Source: a bacterium
GTDB lineage: Bacteria; Actinomycetota; Acidimicrobiia; Spongiisociales; UBA5794
Direction of reading: 5' to 3'
Assembly (NCBI GenBank): GCA_024226255.1
Contig: JAAELU010000522.1
Location: 1-34,156 of the forward strand
DNA: 34,156 nucleotides
Positions 16,374 through 25,300 of the stretch are shown in pieces. Every line of letters starts with the position of its first letter. Position 1 is the first letter of the stretch. A program made the position numbers and the translations under genes. The notes under the pieces were generated by a model that saw only the letters and a list, made by a program, of their open reading frames with translations, was not told where the DNA came from and searched no databases.

Positions 16374-17311
16374 CGGATCTTGCCGGCAAGCGAGTGCTCC
16401 TCACCGGCGGCGCCGGGTTCCTGGGACGGGTAGTCGCCCAAGAGCTGCGCGACCGTGAGGTGGGCAAAATCATCGTCCCCCGCAGTGCCGAATACGACCT
16501 CACCGAACAGGACGCGGTGCGGGACTTGTACAACGAGACGAACCCTGAAGTAGTCATTCACCTGGCGGCCGAGGTCGGGGGCATTGGCGCCAACCGCGAA
16601 AACCCGGGCCGCTATTTCTTCGCCAACATGGCAATGGGGCTTCACGTCATCGAGGAGGCCCGCGCCCACAAGATCGAAAAGATCGTCCAGGTGGGCACCG
16701 TGTGTGCATATCCCAAGTTCGCCACCGTGCCGTTCCGTGAGGACGACCTGTGGAGCGGATATCCCGAAGAGACCAACGCACCGTACGGGATTGCCAAAAA
16801 GAGCCTTCTGGTAATGCTCCAGGCGTACCGCGAGCAGTACGACCCCAACGGGATCTACTTGCTTCCGGTCAACCTGTACGGCCCTGGAGACAATTTCGAC
16901 CTCGAGAGCAGCCACGTGATTCCTGCGCTCATCCGCAAATTCGTGACCGCGCGCGACAACGACAACCCGGAGATCGTGGCCTGGGGCACCGGCTCTGCCA
17001 GCCGCGAATTCCTCTATGTCGACGATGCGGCCCGCGCCATCGTCATGGCTACCGCCCGCTACGACGGCGCCGGCCCGGTGAATATCGGAACGAGCCACGA
17101 GATCACAATCAAGGAGCTCGTGGAACTCATCGGCCGGCTTACCGGATACAGCGGGAACATCCGCTGGGACACAACGAAGCCGGACGGACAACCGCGGCGC
17201 AAGCTCGACACCTCGCGTGCCCTCGAGCTTTTTGGCTTCGATGCTGAGATAACTCTCGAAGAGGGACTCAAGCACACCATCGAATGGTGGGAAGCCAATC
17301 AGGATGGCTGA
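16370..17311 (+). CDS. fcl: GDP-L-fucose synthase
   Basis: A 313-aa 3,5-epimerase/4-reductase that finishes GDP-L-fucose from the Gmd product. Visible are the dinucleotide loop [10 protein letters not shown] (about 10-19), [18 protein letters not shown] (family hallmark), [17 protein letters not shown], and YGIAK with Tyr139 and Lys143. The usual 'SSCIYP' motif is here 'GTVCAYP', a mild departure in the catalytic region; the Cys at 112 is kept. The ATG at 16370 overlaps the gmd TGA; the longer frame from 16349 would lie inside gmd. The gmd-fcl order and overlap make the GDP-fucose assignment strong. Confidence 0.92.
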   Translation: MTDLAGKRVLLTGGAGFLGRVVAQELRDREVGKIIVPRSAEYDLTEQDAVRDLYNETNPEVVIHLAAEVGGIGANRENPGRYFFANMAMGLHVIEEARAHKIEKIVQVGTVCAYPKFATVPFREDDLWSGYPEETNAPYGIAKKSLLVMLQAYREQYDPNGIYLLPVNLYGPGDNFDLESSHVIPALIRKFVTARDNDNPEIVAWGTGSASREFLYVDDAARAIVMATARYDGAGPVNIGTSHEITIKELVELIGRLTGYSGNIRWDTTKPDGQPRRKLDTSRALELFGFDAEITLEEGLKHTIEWWEANQDG

Positions 17312-18089
17312 GGAGACGAACGGGTTCCCGCCTAAACAGGACGTGGTCGGAACGGGTATCTCGCTGATGAGCTTCGATCAACTCGCCCCGGCATTCGAGT
17401 CCCGTCCCTCGGATCGAGCGACGGTTGTCACCATTACCAACGTCCACGCAGTCATGTCGGCACGCCGCGACACCGAGCTCAGAGCCGCGCTCGACATCGC
17501 CGACATCACGACACCCGATGGCATGCCCATCGCTTGGGCGCTGCGATCGATGGGCAATCCGGATCAAGAACGATTGTACGGAGCCAAAGTCACGGCGACG
17601 GCACTCGAAGCCGGCCTCACGAGAGGCTGGCGCCACTACTTCTACGGGTCAACTGACGAAACTCTCGTAGCGCTCCAGAATGAACTCAGGGTGACGTATC
17701 CCGGCATCGAGATCGCCGGAGCGATGTCTCCGCCATTTCGGGCCCTCACGTCCGAAGAGGACGACGAGATCGCCGCCGAGATCATGGACACCAAGCCCGA
17801 CTTTGTCTGGGTTGGCCTGGGAATGCCCAAGCAGGAGAAATGGATGGCCGCCAACCGGCTGCGCTATCCCGGGGTCGTAATCGTGGGAATCGGCGCCGCG
17901 TTTGACTTCATCGCAGGCACCAAGGCAGAGGCTCCGTCGTGGATGCAGCGATCCGGCCTCGAGTGGCTTTTTCGCCTGGCGTCAGAGCCCCGTCGCTTGT
18001 GGCGGCGCTACATCTTCAACAATCCCGGATATCTGCTGTTGTGGGGCAAGCAGCTCCTCGGCTGGAAGCTGCGCAAGCGCCGTTCCTGA
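17304..18089 (+). CDS. WecG/TagA/CpsF family glycosyltransferase
   Basis: A 261-aa GT26-type enzyme. The family motifs are ITTPDGMPIAWALR (about 71-84), HYFYGSTDETL, PDFVWVGLGMPKQEKWM and GIGAAFDFIAG with an aspartate near the substrate. Members add the second sugar (ManNAc, ManNAcA or glucose) to a polyprenyl-diphosphate-linked first sugar. The C-terminal part, RLWRRYIFNNPGYLLL and the basic tail KLRKRRS, is the usual membrane-association helix. It starts inside the end of fcl (8-nt overlap), so it belongs to the same transcript. It is a good candidate for the step after the initiating sugar transferase encoded at 20.9-21.8 kb. Confidence 0.9.
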   Translation: MAEETNGFPPKQDVVGTGISLMSFDQLAPAFESRPSDRATVVTITNVHAVMSARRDTELRAALDIADITTPDGMPIAWALRSMGNPDQERLYGAKVTATALEAGLTRGWRHYFYGSTDETLVALQNELRVTYPGIEIAGAMSPPFRALTSEEDDEIAAEIMDTKPDFVWVGLGMPKQEKWMAANRLRYPGVVIVGIGAAFDFIAGTKAEAPSWMQRSGLEWLFRLASEPRRLWRRYIFNNPGYLLLWGKQLLGWKLRKRRS

Positions 18090-18104
18090 AACCGACTCGC
18101 CGGA

Positions 18105-19046
18105 TCATCCGTGAGTACGGAAGTACTCCACCGTTGCGGCCAGACCATCACCGAGCGAAGTCCACGGCTCCCAACCCAAGAGGGTCTTGGCCGCGCTCGG
18201 ATCCAGGACCGACCGGTCGAGATCCCCTGCCTTGGCGTCGGCGTAGTTCGGGTCCACATCGCCGCCGGTTAGGTCCCTGAGAATCGCGTAGAGCTCGTTG
18301 ACGGATGTCTCGACTCCGGTGCCGATATTGACAAATGTGGCACCACCGGTGGCCGCCGCTCGGATATTGGCGTCGGCGACGTCACTGACGAAGACGTAGT
18401 CGCGGCGAGCGCTGCCGTCTCCAAAGATCGTCGGGGCCTTGCCCTCGAGGAGCATGCGACTGAAGATCGCCACAACACCGGCCTCACCATGCGGATCCTG
18501 GGCAGGGCCGTAGACATTGGAATAACCGAGCGACACGAAGTCGAGGTCATGCGCAGCCTTGAAGTACTGCAGATAGTCGTCGATGACCTTCTTCGACACG
18601 CCATACGGAGATTCTGGATGGCGCGGCGTCGACTCGGGAGTAGGGAAGATGTCCACGTCTCCATATGTGGCGCCGCCGGAGGAGGCAAACACGAAGCGCT
18701 CGACGCCGGCTTGCACCGCACTCTGAAGAACGTTGACCGTGCCGACGACGTTGATGGCCGCGTCGTACACCGGATCAACCACAGACTTGCGTACATCGAT
18801 CTGAGCGGCGTGATGGAATACGATCTCGGGAGCGAACGCCGCCATAGTGTCGCCCAGTTCATCGGCGCGAATGTCCATCTGGTGGAAGTTGACTCCACCT
18901 GCAGCCCGGGCATCGGTCAGCCTTTCGAGCTTTCCAGAGCTGAGATCGTCAATCACCAGAACCTCGGCGCCTTCGTCCACCAGACGATTCACGAGGTTGG
19001 AGCCAATGAAGCCTGCGCCTCCCGTGACTACGGCTCTACCTATCAC
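18105..19046 (-). CDS. GalE-like NAD-dependent sugar epimerase/dehydratase
   Basis: A 313-aa extended short-chain dehydrogenase. It has GGAGFIGSNL (about 9-18), DDLSSGK, HHAAQIDVRKSV, ASSGGATYG with Ser122-123, and YGVSK with Tyr148 and Lys152. The pattern HAAQ.DVR.SV..P..D...N and VYGP.QDP.GEAGVVAIF is that of UDP-glucose 4-epimerase-like proteins in actinobacteria. It may make UDP-galactose, or UDP-galacturonate when paired with a UDP-glucose dehydrogenase such as the one encoded next door. Exact substrate is unknown. The GTG start has only a weak GAAG upstream. Its stop is 15 nt from the convergent WecG-like gene, leaving no room for a terminator. Confidence 0.88.
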   Translation of the reverse strand: MIGRAVVTGGAGFIGSNLVNRLVDEGAEVLVIDDLSSGKLERLTDARAAGGVNFHQMDIRADELGDTMAAFAPEIVFHHAAQIDVRKSVVDPVYDAAINVVGTVNVLQSAVQAGVERFVFASSGGATYGDVDIFPTPESTPRHPESPYGVSKKVIDDYLQYFKAAHDLDFVSLGYSNVYGPAQDPHGEAGVVAIFSRMLLEGKAPTIFGDGSARRDYVFVSDVADANIRAAATGGATFVNIGTGVETSVNELYAILRDLTGGDVDPNYADAKAGDLDRSVLDPSAAKTLLGWEPWTSLGDGLAATVEYFRTHG

Positions 19047-19087
19047 TTCTTCACCAATCCATTTCGGTTGATCCGGCCCCTAAAGGT

Positions 19088-19122
19088 ATCAGAAGTCAGA
19101 AATCAGAAATCAGAAGCTAGAA
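19088..19122. repeat. heptamer array (atcagaa family)
   Basis: Five consecutive 7-nt units, atcagaa, gtcagaa, atcagaa, atcagaa, gctagaa, between the divergent epimerase and ugd genes. The unit differs from the ccagtta family but has the same period. Confidence 0.85.
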
Positions 19123-19180
19123 AACGGGGGCTGACCTGGCAGACCGTTCCTTGGGAGCTGCCATGGGTGAGCGCCGAGCT

Positions 19181-19215
19181 GCTTGCTGAGTACTGAGTGC
19201 TGGCTACTGCTCGCT
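19181..19215. repeat. degenerate heptamer array (gagtact family)
   Basis: Five units in register: gcttgct, gagtact, gagtgct, ggctact, gctcgct. All end in ct. The words ctact and gctcgct also occur in the tract at 4007-4034. It lies upstream of ugd; an open frame through it would add an artificial N-terminus to that protein. Confidence 0.75.
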
Positions 19216-19278
19216 CTCTCGTGCAATACACTCACTACGCGAGCGAGACCTGCCGAAGAATTCGCCCAACCCAAAACC

Positions 19279-19284
19279 GAGGAG
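19279..19284 (+). promoter_or_regulatory. ribosome binding site fixing the ugd TTG start
   Basis: GAGGAG with a 6-nt spacer before TTG at 19291. This decides the start against the longer frame from 19183, which runs through the heptamer array. Confidence 0.75.
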
Positions 19285-19290
19285 AACCAA

Positions 19291-20658
19291 TTGGATCAGC
19301 CGATCGCGGTCATCGGAACCGGCTATGTCGGGGGTGTCGTGGCCGGCGCACTGGCATACTTGGGCCACGACGTCGTCGCAGTTGAGCGCGATCCGGAAAA
19401 ATTGGCGGTATTTCAGGCCGGTGGGGTGCCTGTGCACGAGTCGGGCCTCGAGGAGCTCATGGCGATCGCCCACGAAGCGGATCGCATTCGTTTTGTTGCC
19501 GAGGTCAAAGAGATCGGCAACGTTGACATAGTCTTTCTGTGTGTTGGCACGCCGCAAGACCGCGACGGCGATGCCGACCTAACCGCTATCCGCCAGGCGG
19601 CTGCCAACCTGGGCGAGGTCGTTTCCGGGCGGACGATCGTCGTCACCAAGTCCACGGTCCCGATCGGAACGAACTTCCGCGTCCAACTCGATGTCGAGAA
19701 GGCCATGGCAGCAACTGGCCGCGAGGGTTCGATTGCGGTCGTGTCCAACCCCGAGTTCCTCCGCACCGGGACTGCGGTTGGTGACTTCCTCCATCCCGAT
19801 CGAGTGGTGCTCGGCTCCGACGACGAAGCCGCCATGGCGACCATCGTCGACCTGTATCAGCCAATCCTGCGACAAGAGCTGCCTCCTGGAGATCCGACGG
19901 GCTTGCCTAACTCGAGTGCCCACCTGGTGACGACCGACCTCGTTTCCGCCGAACTGATCAAATATGCAGCCAACTCGTTCCTCGCCGTGAAGATCAGCTA
20001 CATCAACGAGATGGCTCAGATCTGTGAACTCGTCGGCGCCGACATCGAAACGATCTCGACGGCCCTCGGCCTCGACCACAGAATCTCGCCACTATTTCTG
20101 CGGCCCGGGCTCGGCTACGGAGGATCATGCCTTGGGAAGGATCTCGCTTCGCTGACCCTGACGGCTAGAGAGTTGGGCTACTCGGCACCTCTACTCGAAG
20201 CGACCCGCACGGTGAATGAACTGCAACGCGGCGAAGTGGTGCGTCGGTTGCGCCGACATCTCGGCGACGCCACGAGCGCCAAGGTTGCTCTGCTCGGTCT
20301 AGCCTTCAAGCCCGGCACCGACGATGTCCGCGATGCCCCGGCCCTGCACATCGCTCAGACCCTTCACGACGCCGGCCTCGAAGTGGTCGCCTACGACCCC
20401 GTTGTCCGCGAGCTGCCGGCAAACGTCGGCATCGATCCAACAACAACCACAGTTGCCGCCAGCATCGAAGAAGCCGTCACGGGAGCCGACGCCGTCGCGT
20501 TGATAACCGAATGGCCCGAGTTCACCGAGATCGACTGGCCGGCAATCGAACGTCTCATGCGCGGCAACCTCGTCATTGACGGCCGCAACGCTCTCGACCC
20601 CGACACAGTCCGCGCCGCCGGACTCACCTACGAAGGAATCGGTCGGCCATACCCGTAG
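19291..20658 (+). CDS. UDP-glucose 6-dehydrogenase family
   Basis: A 455-aa NAD-dependent nucleotide-sugar dehydrogenase that oxidises UDP-glucose (or a related sugar) to the uronate in two steps. The N-terminal Rossmann loop is IAVIGTGYVGGVVAGALA, followed by NPEFLRTGTAVGDFLHPDR. The catalytic cysteine is Cys280 in GYGGSCLGKDL (most members have GGSC.PKD). GLAFKPGTDDVRDAPA lies in the C-terminal domain. The TTG start with its strong ribosome binding site gives a normal family length. A TACACT at 19227-19232 could be the -10 box. The family also includes GDP-mannose and UDP-ManNAc dehydrogenases, so the substrate is inferred. It is convergent with the sugar-1-phosphate transferase. Confidence 0.92.
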   Translation: MDQPIAVIGTGYVGGVVAGALAYLGHDVVAVERDPEKLAVFQAGGVPVHESGLEELMAIAHEADRIRFVAEVKEIGNVDIVFLCVGTPQDRDGDADLTAIRQAAANLGEVVSGRTIVVTKSTVPIGTNFRVQLDVEKAMAATGREGSIAVVSNPEFLRTGTAVGDFLHPDRVVLGSDDEAAMATIVDLYQPILRQELPPGDPTGLPNSSAHLVTTDLVSAELIKYAANSFLAVKISYINEMAQICELVGADIETISTALGLDHRISPLFLRPGLGYGGSCLGKDLASLTLTARELGYSAPLLEATRTVNELQRGEVVRRLRRHLGDATSAKVALLGLAFKPGTDDVRDAPALHIAQTLHDAGLEVVAYDPVVRELPANVGIDPTTTTVAASIEEAVTGADAVALITEWPEFTEIDWPAIERLMRGNLVIDGRNALDPDTVRAAGLTYEGIGRPYP

Positions 20659-20876
20659 AGGGTTTCGCTCGAATCAGGATTCGAGCGAGTTTCTCGCCAC
20701 CGACCTGCGGTCGTTAGCCCGAATCTGTGCCGCCTCCCGGCGGCGCTCTTTTTCGAAATCGACCGCGCGTGTCCAAAGACGCTACGGCCGCAAGGCCGCA
20801 TCTCTAAAACTGGAGCGCCGCCGAAGGGGGTGCGAAGCAACTCGAGCAAATCCTGATTTGCTCGAAACCCCTAGTA
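20659..20876. repeat. two related structured elements in inverted orientation
   Basis: Copy A reads on plus from the ugd stop; copy B reads on minus from the last bases of the sugar transferase gene. Each begins with GGGTTTCG, has a 10-bp hairpin with the common apex AATCAGGATT, then CGAGTT, and a second GC-rich hairpin region about 55 nt further on. In the first hairpin three stem pairs differ between copies and pairing is kept in each. Similarity after the first hairpin is patchy. The layout, two inverted hairpin repeats between convergent gene ends, recalls REP/BIME elements. Confidence 0.8.
20729..20753 (+). terminator. intrinsic terminator downstream of ugd
   Basis: GCCGCC-TCCC-GGCGGC stem-loop (20729-20744) followed by GCTCTTTTT, five T in a row. 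It lies 70 nt after the ugd stop, within copy A of the inverted element. Confidence 0.75.
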
Positions 20877-21845
20877 GGCACCTTTGCCGGATAGAACGGC
20901 AGGGACTGTCTTGACGAGGATCTTGGCATCGAGCCCTGATGACCAGGTGTCGATGTACTCGAGATCGAGATCGATCCAGGTTTCGAAGTCGAGGTCAGCT
21001 CGGCCACTCACTTGCCAGATGCAGGTGATGCCGGGCTTGACGGTCAGACGCCGATGGGCTCGTTGGTCGTAGGCGGCAACCTCCTCGGGGAGGTGCGGTC
21101 GCGGACCGACAAGCGACATCTTGCCGGACAGGACGTGGGCCAACTGAGGAAGCTCGTCTATGGATAACTTCCGGATGACCTTGCCGACCTTCGTGATCCG
21201 CGGGTCGTTGCGGATCTTGAAAATCGGGCCGTCCTTCTCGTTGAGTTCTTGAAGCTTCGGCTTCTCGTAGACCGCGGTAGTCCGCATCGAACGGAACTTG
21301 ACGAAGTCGAACATCTCGCCGTTCTTCCCAACCCGAGGCTGCTTGAAGAAAACAGGCCCCCGCGAGGTCAGCTTGATGGCGAGCGCCACCGCCGTAAACA
21401 GTGGCGCCAGCAACACGAGAGCCGTTGCGGCGACGACGATGTCGGTCGCTCGCTTCAACCCCAGCTGGAACCGCGGCGCAACGGCAAGCCCCTGAAGGAC
21501 CGGCCGATCGATCTCGACGATCGGCTCCGCAGTGCGCAGGTCGATGACCGTCGCGGTGTGATCGTCAGTGTCGATATTGTCGACGACATCGTGACCGGCC
21601 TGCGCAGCGCGATCGACGTCTTGGAATTCCTTTGTTGACCGATCCCCATTGATGCGATTCACATCAACAGATGACTCGGCTCCCCGTACATCGGCAGCCA
21701 ATGCCTTCCCCTGTCTAGCCCGTCCAACGTCAACCCCTACCAGAATCGACGGTTGCTCGCCCTGCCCCGGCTCCCCTGAGGTAGCCCTTGGGCGTGTCAA
21801 CAACCCGAATGATACAGCCCAACACGCTCTGCGCGCAAGGTTCAA
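20871..21845 (-). CDS. polyprenyl-phosphate sugar-1-phosphate transferase
   Basis: A 324-aa initiating enzyme that moves a sugar-1-phosphate from a nucleotide sugar to undecaprenyl phosphate. The C-terminal 200 residues are a complete bacterial sugar transferase domain: KRATDIVVAATALVLLAPLF (membrane-inserted helix), GPVFFKQPRVGKNGEMFDF, KFRSMRT, RKLSIDELPQL, MSLVGPRPHLPEEV and KPGITCIWQVSGR. The first 130 residues are unusual: no multi-pass membrane region as in WbaP/CpsE-type enzymes, but an acidic, Asp/Arg-rich stretch of unknown fold. The TTG start at 21845 has GGAAG 7 nt upstream; a later start is possible. It is the logical first step of the polysaccharide pathway here. Confidence 0.88.
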   Translation of the reverse strand: MNLARRACWAVSFGLLTRPRATSGEPGQGEQPSILVGVDVGRARQGKALAADVRGAESSVDVNRINGDRSTKEFQDVDRAAQAGHDVVDNIDTDDHTATVIDLRTAEPIVEIDRPVLQGLAVAPRFQLGLKRATDIVVAATALVLLAPLFTAVALAIKLTSRGPVFFKQPRVGKNGEMFDFVKFRSMRTTAVYEKPKLQELNEKDGPIFKIRNDPRITKVGKVIRKLSIDELPQLAHVLSGKMSLVGPRPHLPEEVAAYDQRAHRRLTVKPGITCIWQVSGRADLDFETWIDLDLEYIDTWSSGLDAKILVKTVPAVLSGKGAY

Positions 21846-22328
21846 CGTACTGCTTCCAGCAATAGCTAGTTACTTGGCGTAGCCACCTCGAATACGGAGG
21901 GTGCTGGGCACGCGCGACTTGACCAGCTAATCTTGAGCCACTAGAAACAACGTTACGTGTCGCGGCTGCGCGCGCTGGATGAGGAGCGCGGCACGGGCGG
22001 AACGTTGATCGCCGGGGATCAACAACTGACAACTGAGTCGAGAGCATCTCTGCTTTCCAACTGGTGGGCGTCGCAGCCCTTTGCCCGCCAGAAGTGCCGG
22101 ATTTCGCCAATTCCGGGGTCTGCAGAGTTAACGAAACAAAATGCTCAAGAACACTCTAAGTCACCCCGATCAACACTCACAGGAGTCGAATGTGCGACCA
22201 TGTCGCGCCCCTCGGCGCCAGTTCGACCACCACGTCGAAGTGAGGAGCGACAGGTGGCTCGAGCGCATGCTGACCGGTGACTTTGTCGCCGGGCGCAGGA
22301 GAGTGTTGAACAATCGAAGGGGTTCAAG
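21846..22328. other. 483-nt non-coding region before the secreted beta-helix gene
   Basis: Divergent intergenic region. I see no convincing gene in any frame. It contains a perfect 7-bp hairpin GTTGATC-GCCGGG-GATCAAC at 22004-22023, two weak 7-nt words (aacaact, gacaact) right after it, an A-rich stretch around 22128-22160 that could hold the promoter of the downstream gene, and the palindrome described separately at 22306-22327. No known riboswitch motif was recognised. Confidence 0.6.
22306..22327 (+). promoter_or_regulatory. palindrome enclosing the ribosome binding site
   Basis: TTGAAC at 22306-22311 and GTTCAA at 22322-22327 form a 6-bp inverted repeat. The ten bases between them include most of the AAGGGG ribosome binding site (22317-22322) of the TTG start at 22329. 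It could be an RNA hairpin that controls translation or an operator in DNA. Confidence 0.4.
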
Positions 22329-25300
22329 TTGTACCGGACGACAGGGTCTATAACCGCATCGTTCTTTTCAAGATCGCGCACCGCAAGATGGCGCGTCGTA
22401 ATGGCATCGTTGGCGATGGTTGCATCCGTGCTGACCGTCGCACTCGCGTTCCCCGCGGACGCGGCTGACAACCGAGACGGATATCTCACGCTCAACGGTG
22501 GCGACTATCTAGTCGCGGACACCTTTGCCAACGGCGTCGGTGACTTGGATGTCATCTTCTACGCCGCTGCCGACGACTGGTCGGCCAACGGCCTCCAGGC
22601 CATCGTTGCCCACTGGCCTGGCGCCACGGCAAACCAGGCTATGCGGGTGCAATTCACCAGTGCCGGTCATTTGCAGTTGGTCGTAAAGGACAGTGCGGGC
22701 AAGGGCCACTCGTTCAGCGCGTGGGCCACCGACATGAGCCTCGTCAACGGCCGCGGCTACTGGTTCCGCACCCGATTCGACGCCTCGTCGCCGGCCGGGT
22801 CGACCACGAAGTTCTACGTCTCGAGCGACCCCATCACCAAAACTCCAACCGATGTCACCTGGGGGAACACGGTGCGAACCTCTACCGACAATCAAGCGAT
22901 CACGCTGCGCAACAATACTGGCCGGTGGACGATCGGTGCAGCCGAGGGCGGTAGCGGTTCACGTTTCAAGGGCGATCTCGGATACGTTGGCGTTTGGCGC
23001 AATGGCTGGTCGACCACCAACGGCACTCGGATCGTGAATATGAACTTCCGAATTGCCGACCAGGCCTCCAATGGATACGCCACCTGGACCGAGTCCTCGC
23101 ACACGTGGACGGTCAAGGGCAACGGATGGACCTACAGCGAGCCCACCGGGAACAACCCACCACCATCCAACGGCAACTACATGAACCTCAATGGCAGCGC
23201 GGGCACCTATCTCACGACGCCGTCGACCAGCAACGGCTCGTCCAACATGGAATTCCAGTTCTACGTCGCCCCCGACGACTACACCAATGGGACTCAGACC
23301 ATCCTGGCTCGCTGGCCGGGAGCCGAGGACAAGAGCAAGATCCGCGTGCAGTTTGCACCGTCGGGCCTTCTCCAGGTCCTGATCAAAGATGTTTCGGGTG
23401 GAGCCAGTTGGGTCTTCAACGGTCTCAAGGCGAGCGCTCTCGGATTAGCCAACGGCGAAGGACAGTGGTTCCGAGTCCGCGTCGATGTCAATGACGGCTC
23501 CGGTTCGAGAGCAGTCTTCTGGAGCTCAGATGCTCCGGCTTCGGCCAACCCCGCTTCGATTGGCTGGGGCTCAGCGGACAACGTCAGCAAGAAGACCAGT
23601 GTCCTCAACCCGCGCAACAATACGGGCAAGTGGGAGATTGGTTCCTACAACTCCGGCGCAGACGGACGCCTGAAGGGCGACGTCCACTATGTGGCTCTCT
23701 GGCGGAGCGGCTACGCCACGAGCGGCACCAAGGTTCTGGATCTCGATCTGCGAGATTCGGCAAAGGCAGCCGACGCCAATGAGGCTTGGTCTGTCTGGCT
23801 CGACTCGGTCGGCAACACGTGGACAGCGCGGGGTAACGGCTGGACGTACGTCACCGACGACACGCCGCCACCTCCCCCACCGCCACCGACCAACACGAAG
23901 CCGACAGCCAAGACAGACCACTTCACTGTGACCGAAGGGCAGACCCTGGTCATCACGAGGTCGAGTTTGCTGGCGAATGACACCGATCCCGAGAACGACG
24001 CGTTGTCCGTCAAGTCGGTTTCATCACCATCATCGATGGGTCGAGCCGTCACCGCGAATGGCACCAAGTGGAACTACACCGCAGGCTCCAACGCCGGCGG
24101 CGCCGTCGACACCATCACGTACACAATTGAGGACACCGCCGGCAACACGGACAACGGCCAGATCAAGGTCACAATCGAAAACGACGGTGGCGGCGATCCG
24201 ACCGGATACGACGTGATCATCAACCCCGGCGACAACATCGCCTCGATTGTGGCCGGCAAGCCGAACGGAACGAGCTTCTACATCAAGGCGGGCAAGTACC
24301 GCCTCCAGCAGATCCAACCGAAGCACGGCATGACATTCGTCGGCCAGAACGGTGCGGTTCTCTCTGGTGCCAAGAAGTTGACTTCCTTCGGTCAGTCCGG
24401 TGGGCTCTGGTATGCCGATGGACAGACCCAGGGAACCGGCGGCATCTCGCAGGGCTCCGAGTACGGCTGGTGTGGCACGTCTGGCAACAACGCCTGCGTC
24501 TTCCCCGAGCAGCTGATCATCAACAACGTTCAGCAGGAGCAGGTGGACACCAAGGGTGAAGTTGGAGCAGGCGAGTTCTACTTCGACTACAGCGCCAATC
24601 GGATCTGGTTCAAGACCAGTCCGACTGGCAAGACCGTCGAGACATCAGTCACTCGCTACGCCTTCTGGGGCAACGCCGACAACGTGACAATCCAGAATCT
24701 CGTCATCGAGAAGTACGCCAATCCGGGCCCGCATGGTGCGATCAACCCGAGAATGGGACGTATCGGCTCGCCGGCGGACGACTGGACGATCAAGAACAAC
24801 ACGATCCGTTACAACAACGGGTATGCGATCTTGCTCGAAGACGGCCTTGACATCATCGGCAACAACATCCATCACAATGGCCACATGGGGATCGCCGGCA
24901 ACGGCAGCAACATCCTCATCAAGAACAACGAGATCGCCTACAGCTGCTTGCACGACTACAACTGCTGGCCGGGTCTCGGGGCCCTCAAGCTGGTCGATGT
25001 GCACAACACGACCGTCAAGGGCAACTACGTCCACCACAACTACACCCACGCGCTGCACTCCGACGAGTTGTGCACCAACCTGGTGTTCGAAGACAACATC
25101 GTCACCGACAACGAGGGTGCCGGGCTGAGCCAGGAGATCTCGGCCGGTGCGGTCATTCGGAACAACGTGTTCGAACGGAACGGATTCAAGCCGGACGGAG
25201 GCCGCGTCGCCGGCATCATCATCCTCAACTCGAGGGATGTCGAAGTAGTCGGCAACACCCTGCGGGACAATGCCGACGGCATCATCCTGCGCCAGGATCA

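Noticed and set aside
16172-17275. 367-aa open frame antisense to fcl
   Set aside because: Overlaps an unmistakable GDP-fucose synthase along its whole length; no motif of its own.
19183-19290. N-terminal extension of the UDP-glucose dehydrogenase
   Set aside because: It runs through a heptamer array and lacks a ribosome binding site; the TTG at 19291 has a strong one and gives the family N-terminus.
20576-20914. Arg/Ser-rich open frames across the ugd-sugar transferase gap, both strands
   Set aside because: They overlap the inverted structured elements and two real genes, and have no ribosome binding site or domain-like content.
21846-22328. c-di-AMP or c-di-GMP riboswitch before the secreted protein gene
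   Set aside because: I looked for the conserved core motifs of both classes and did not find them.
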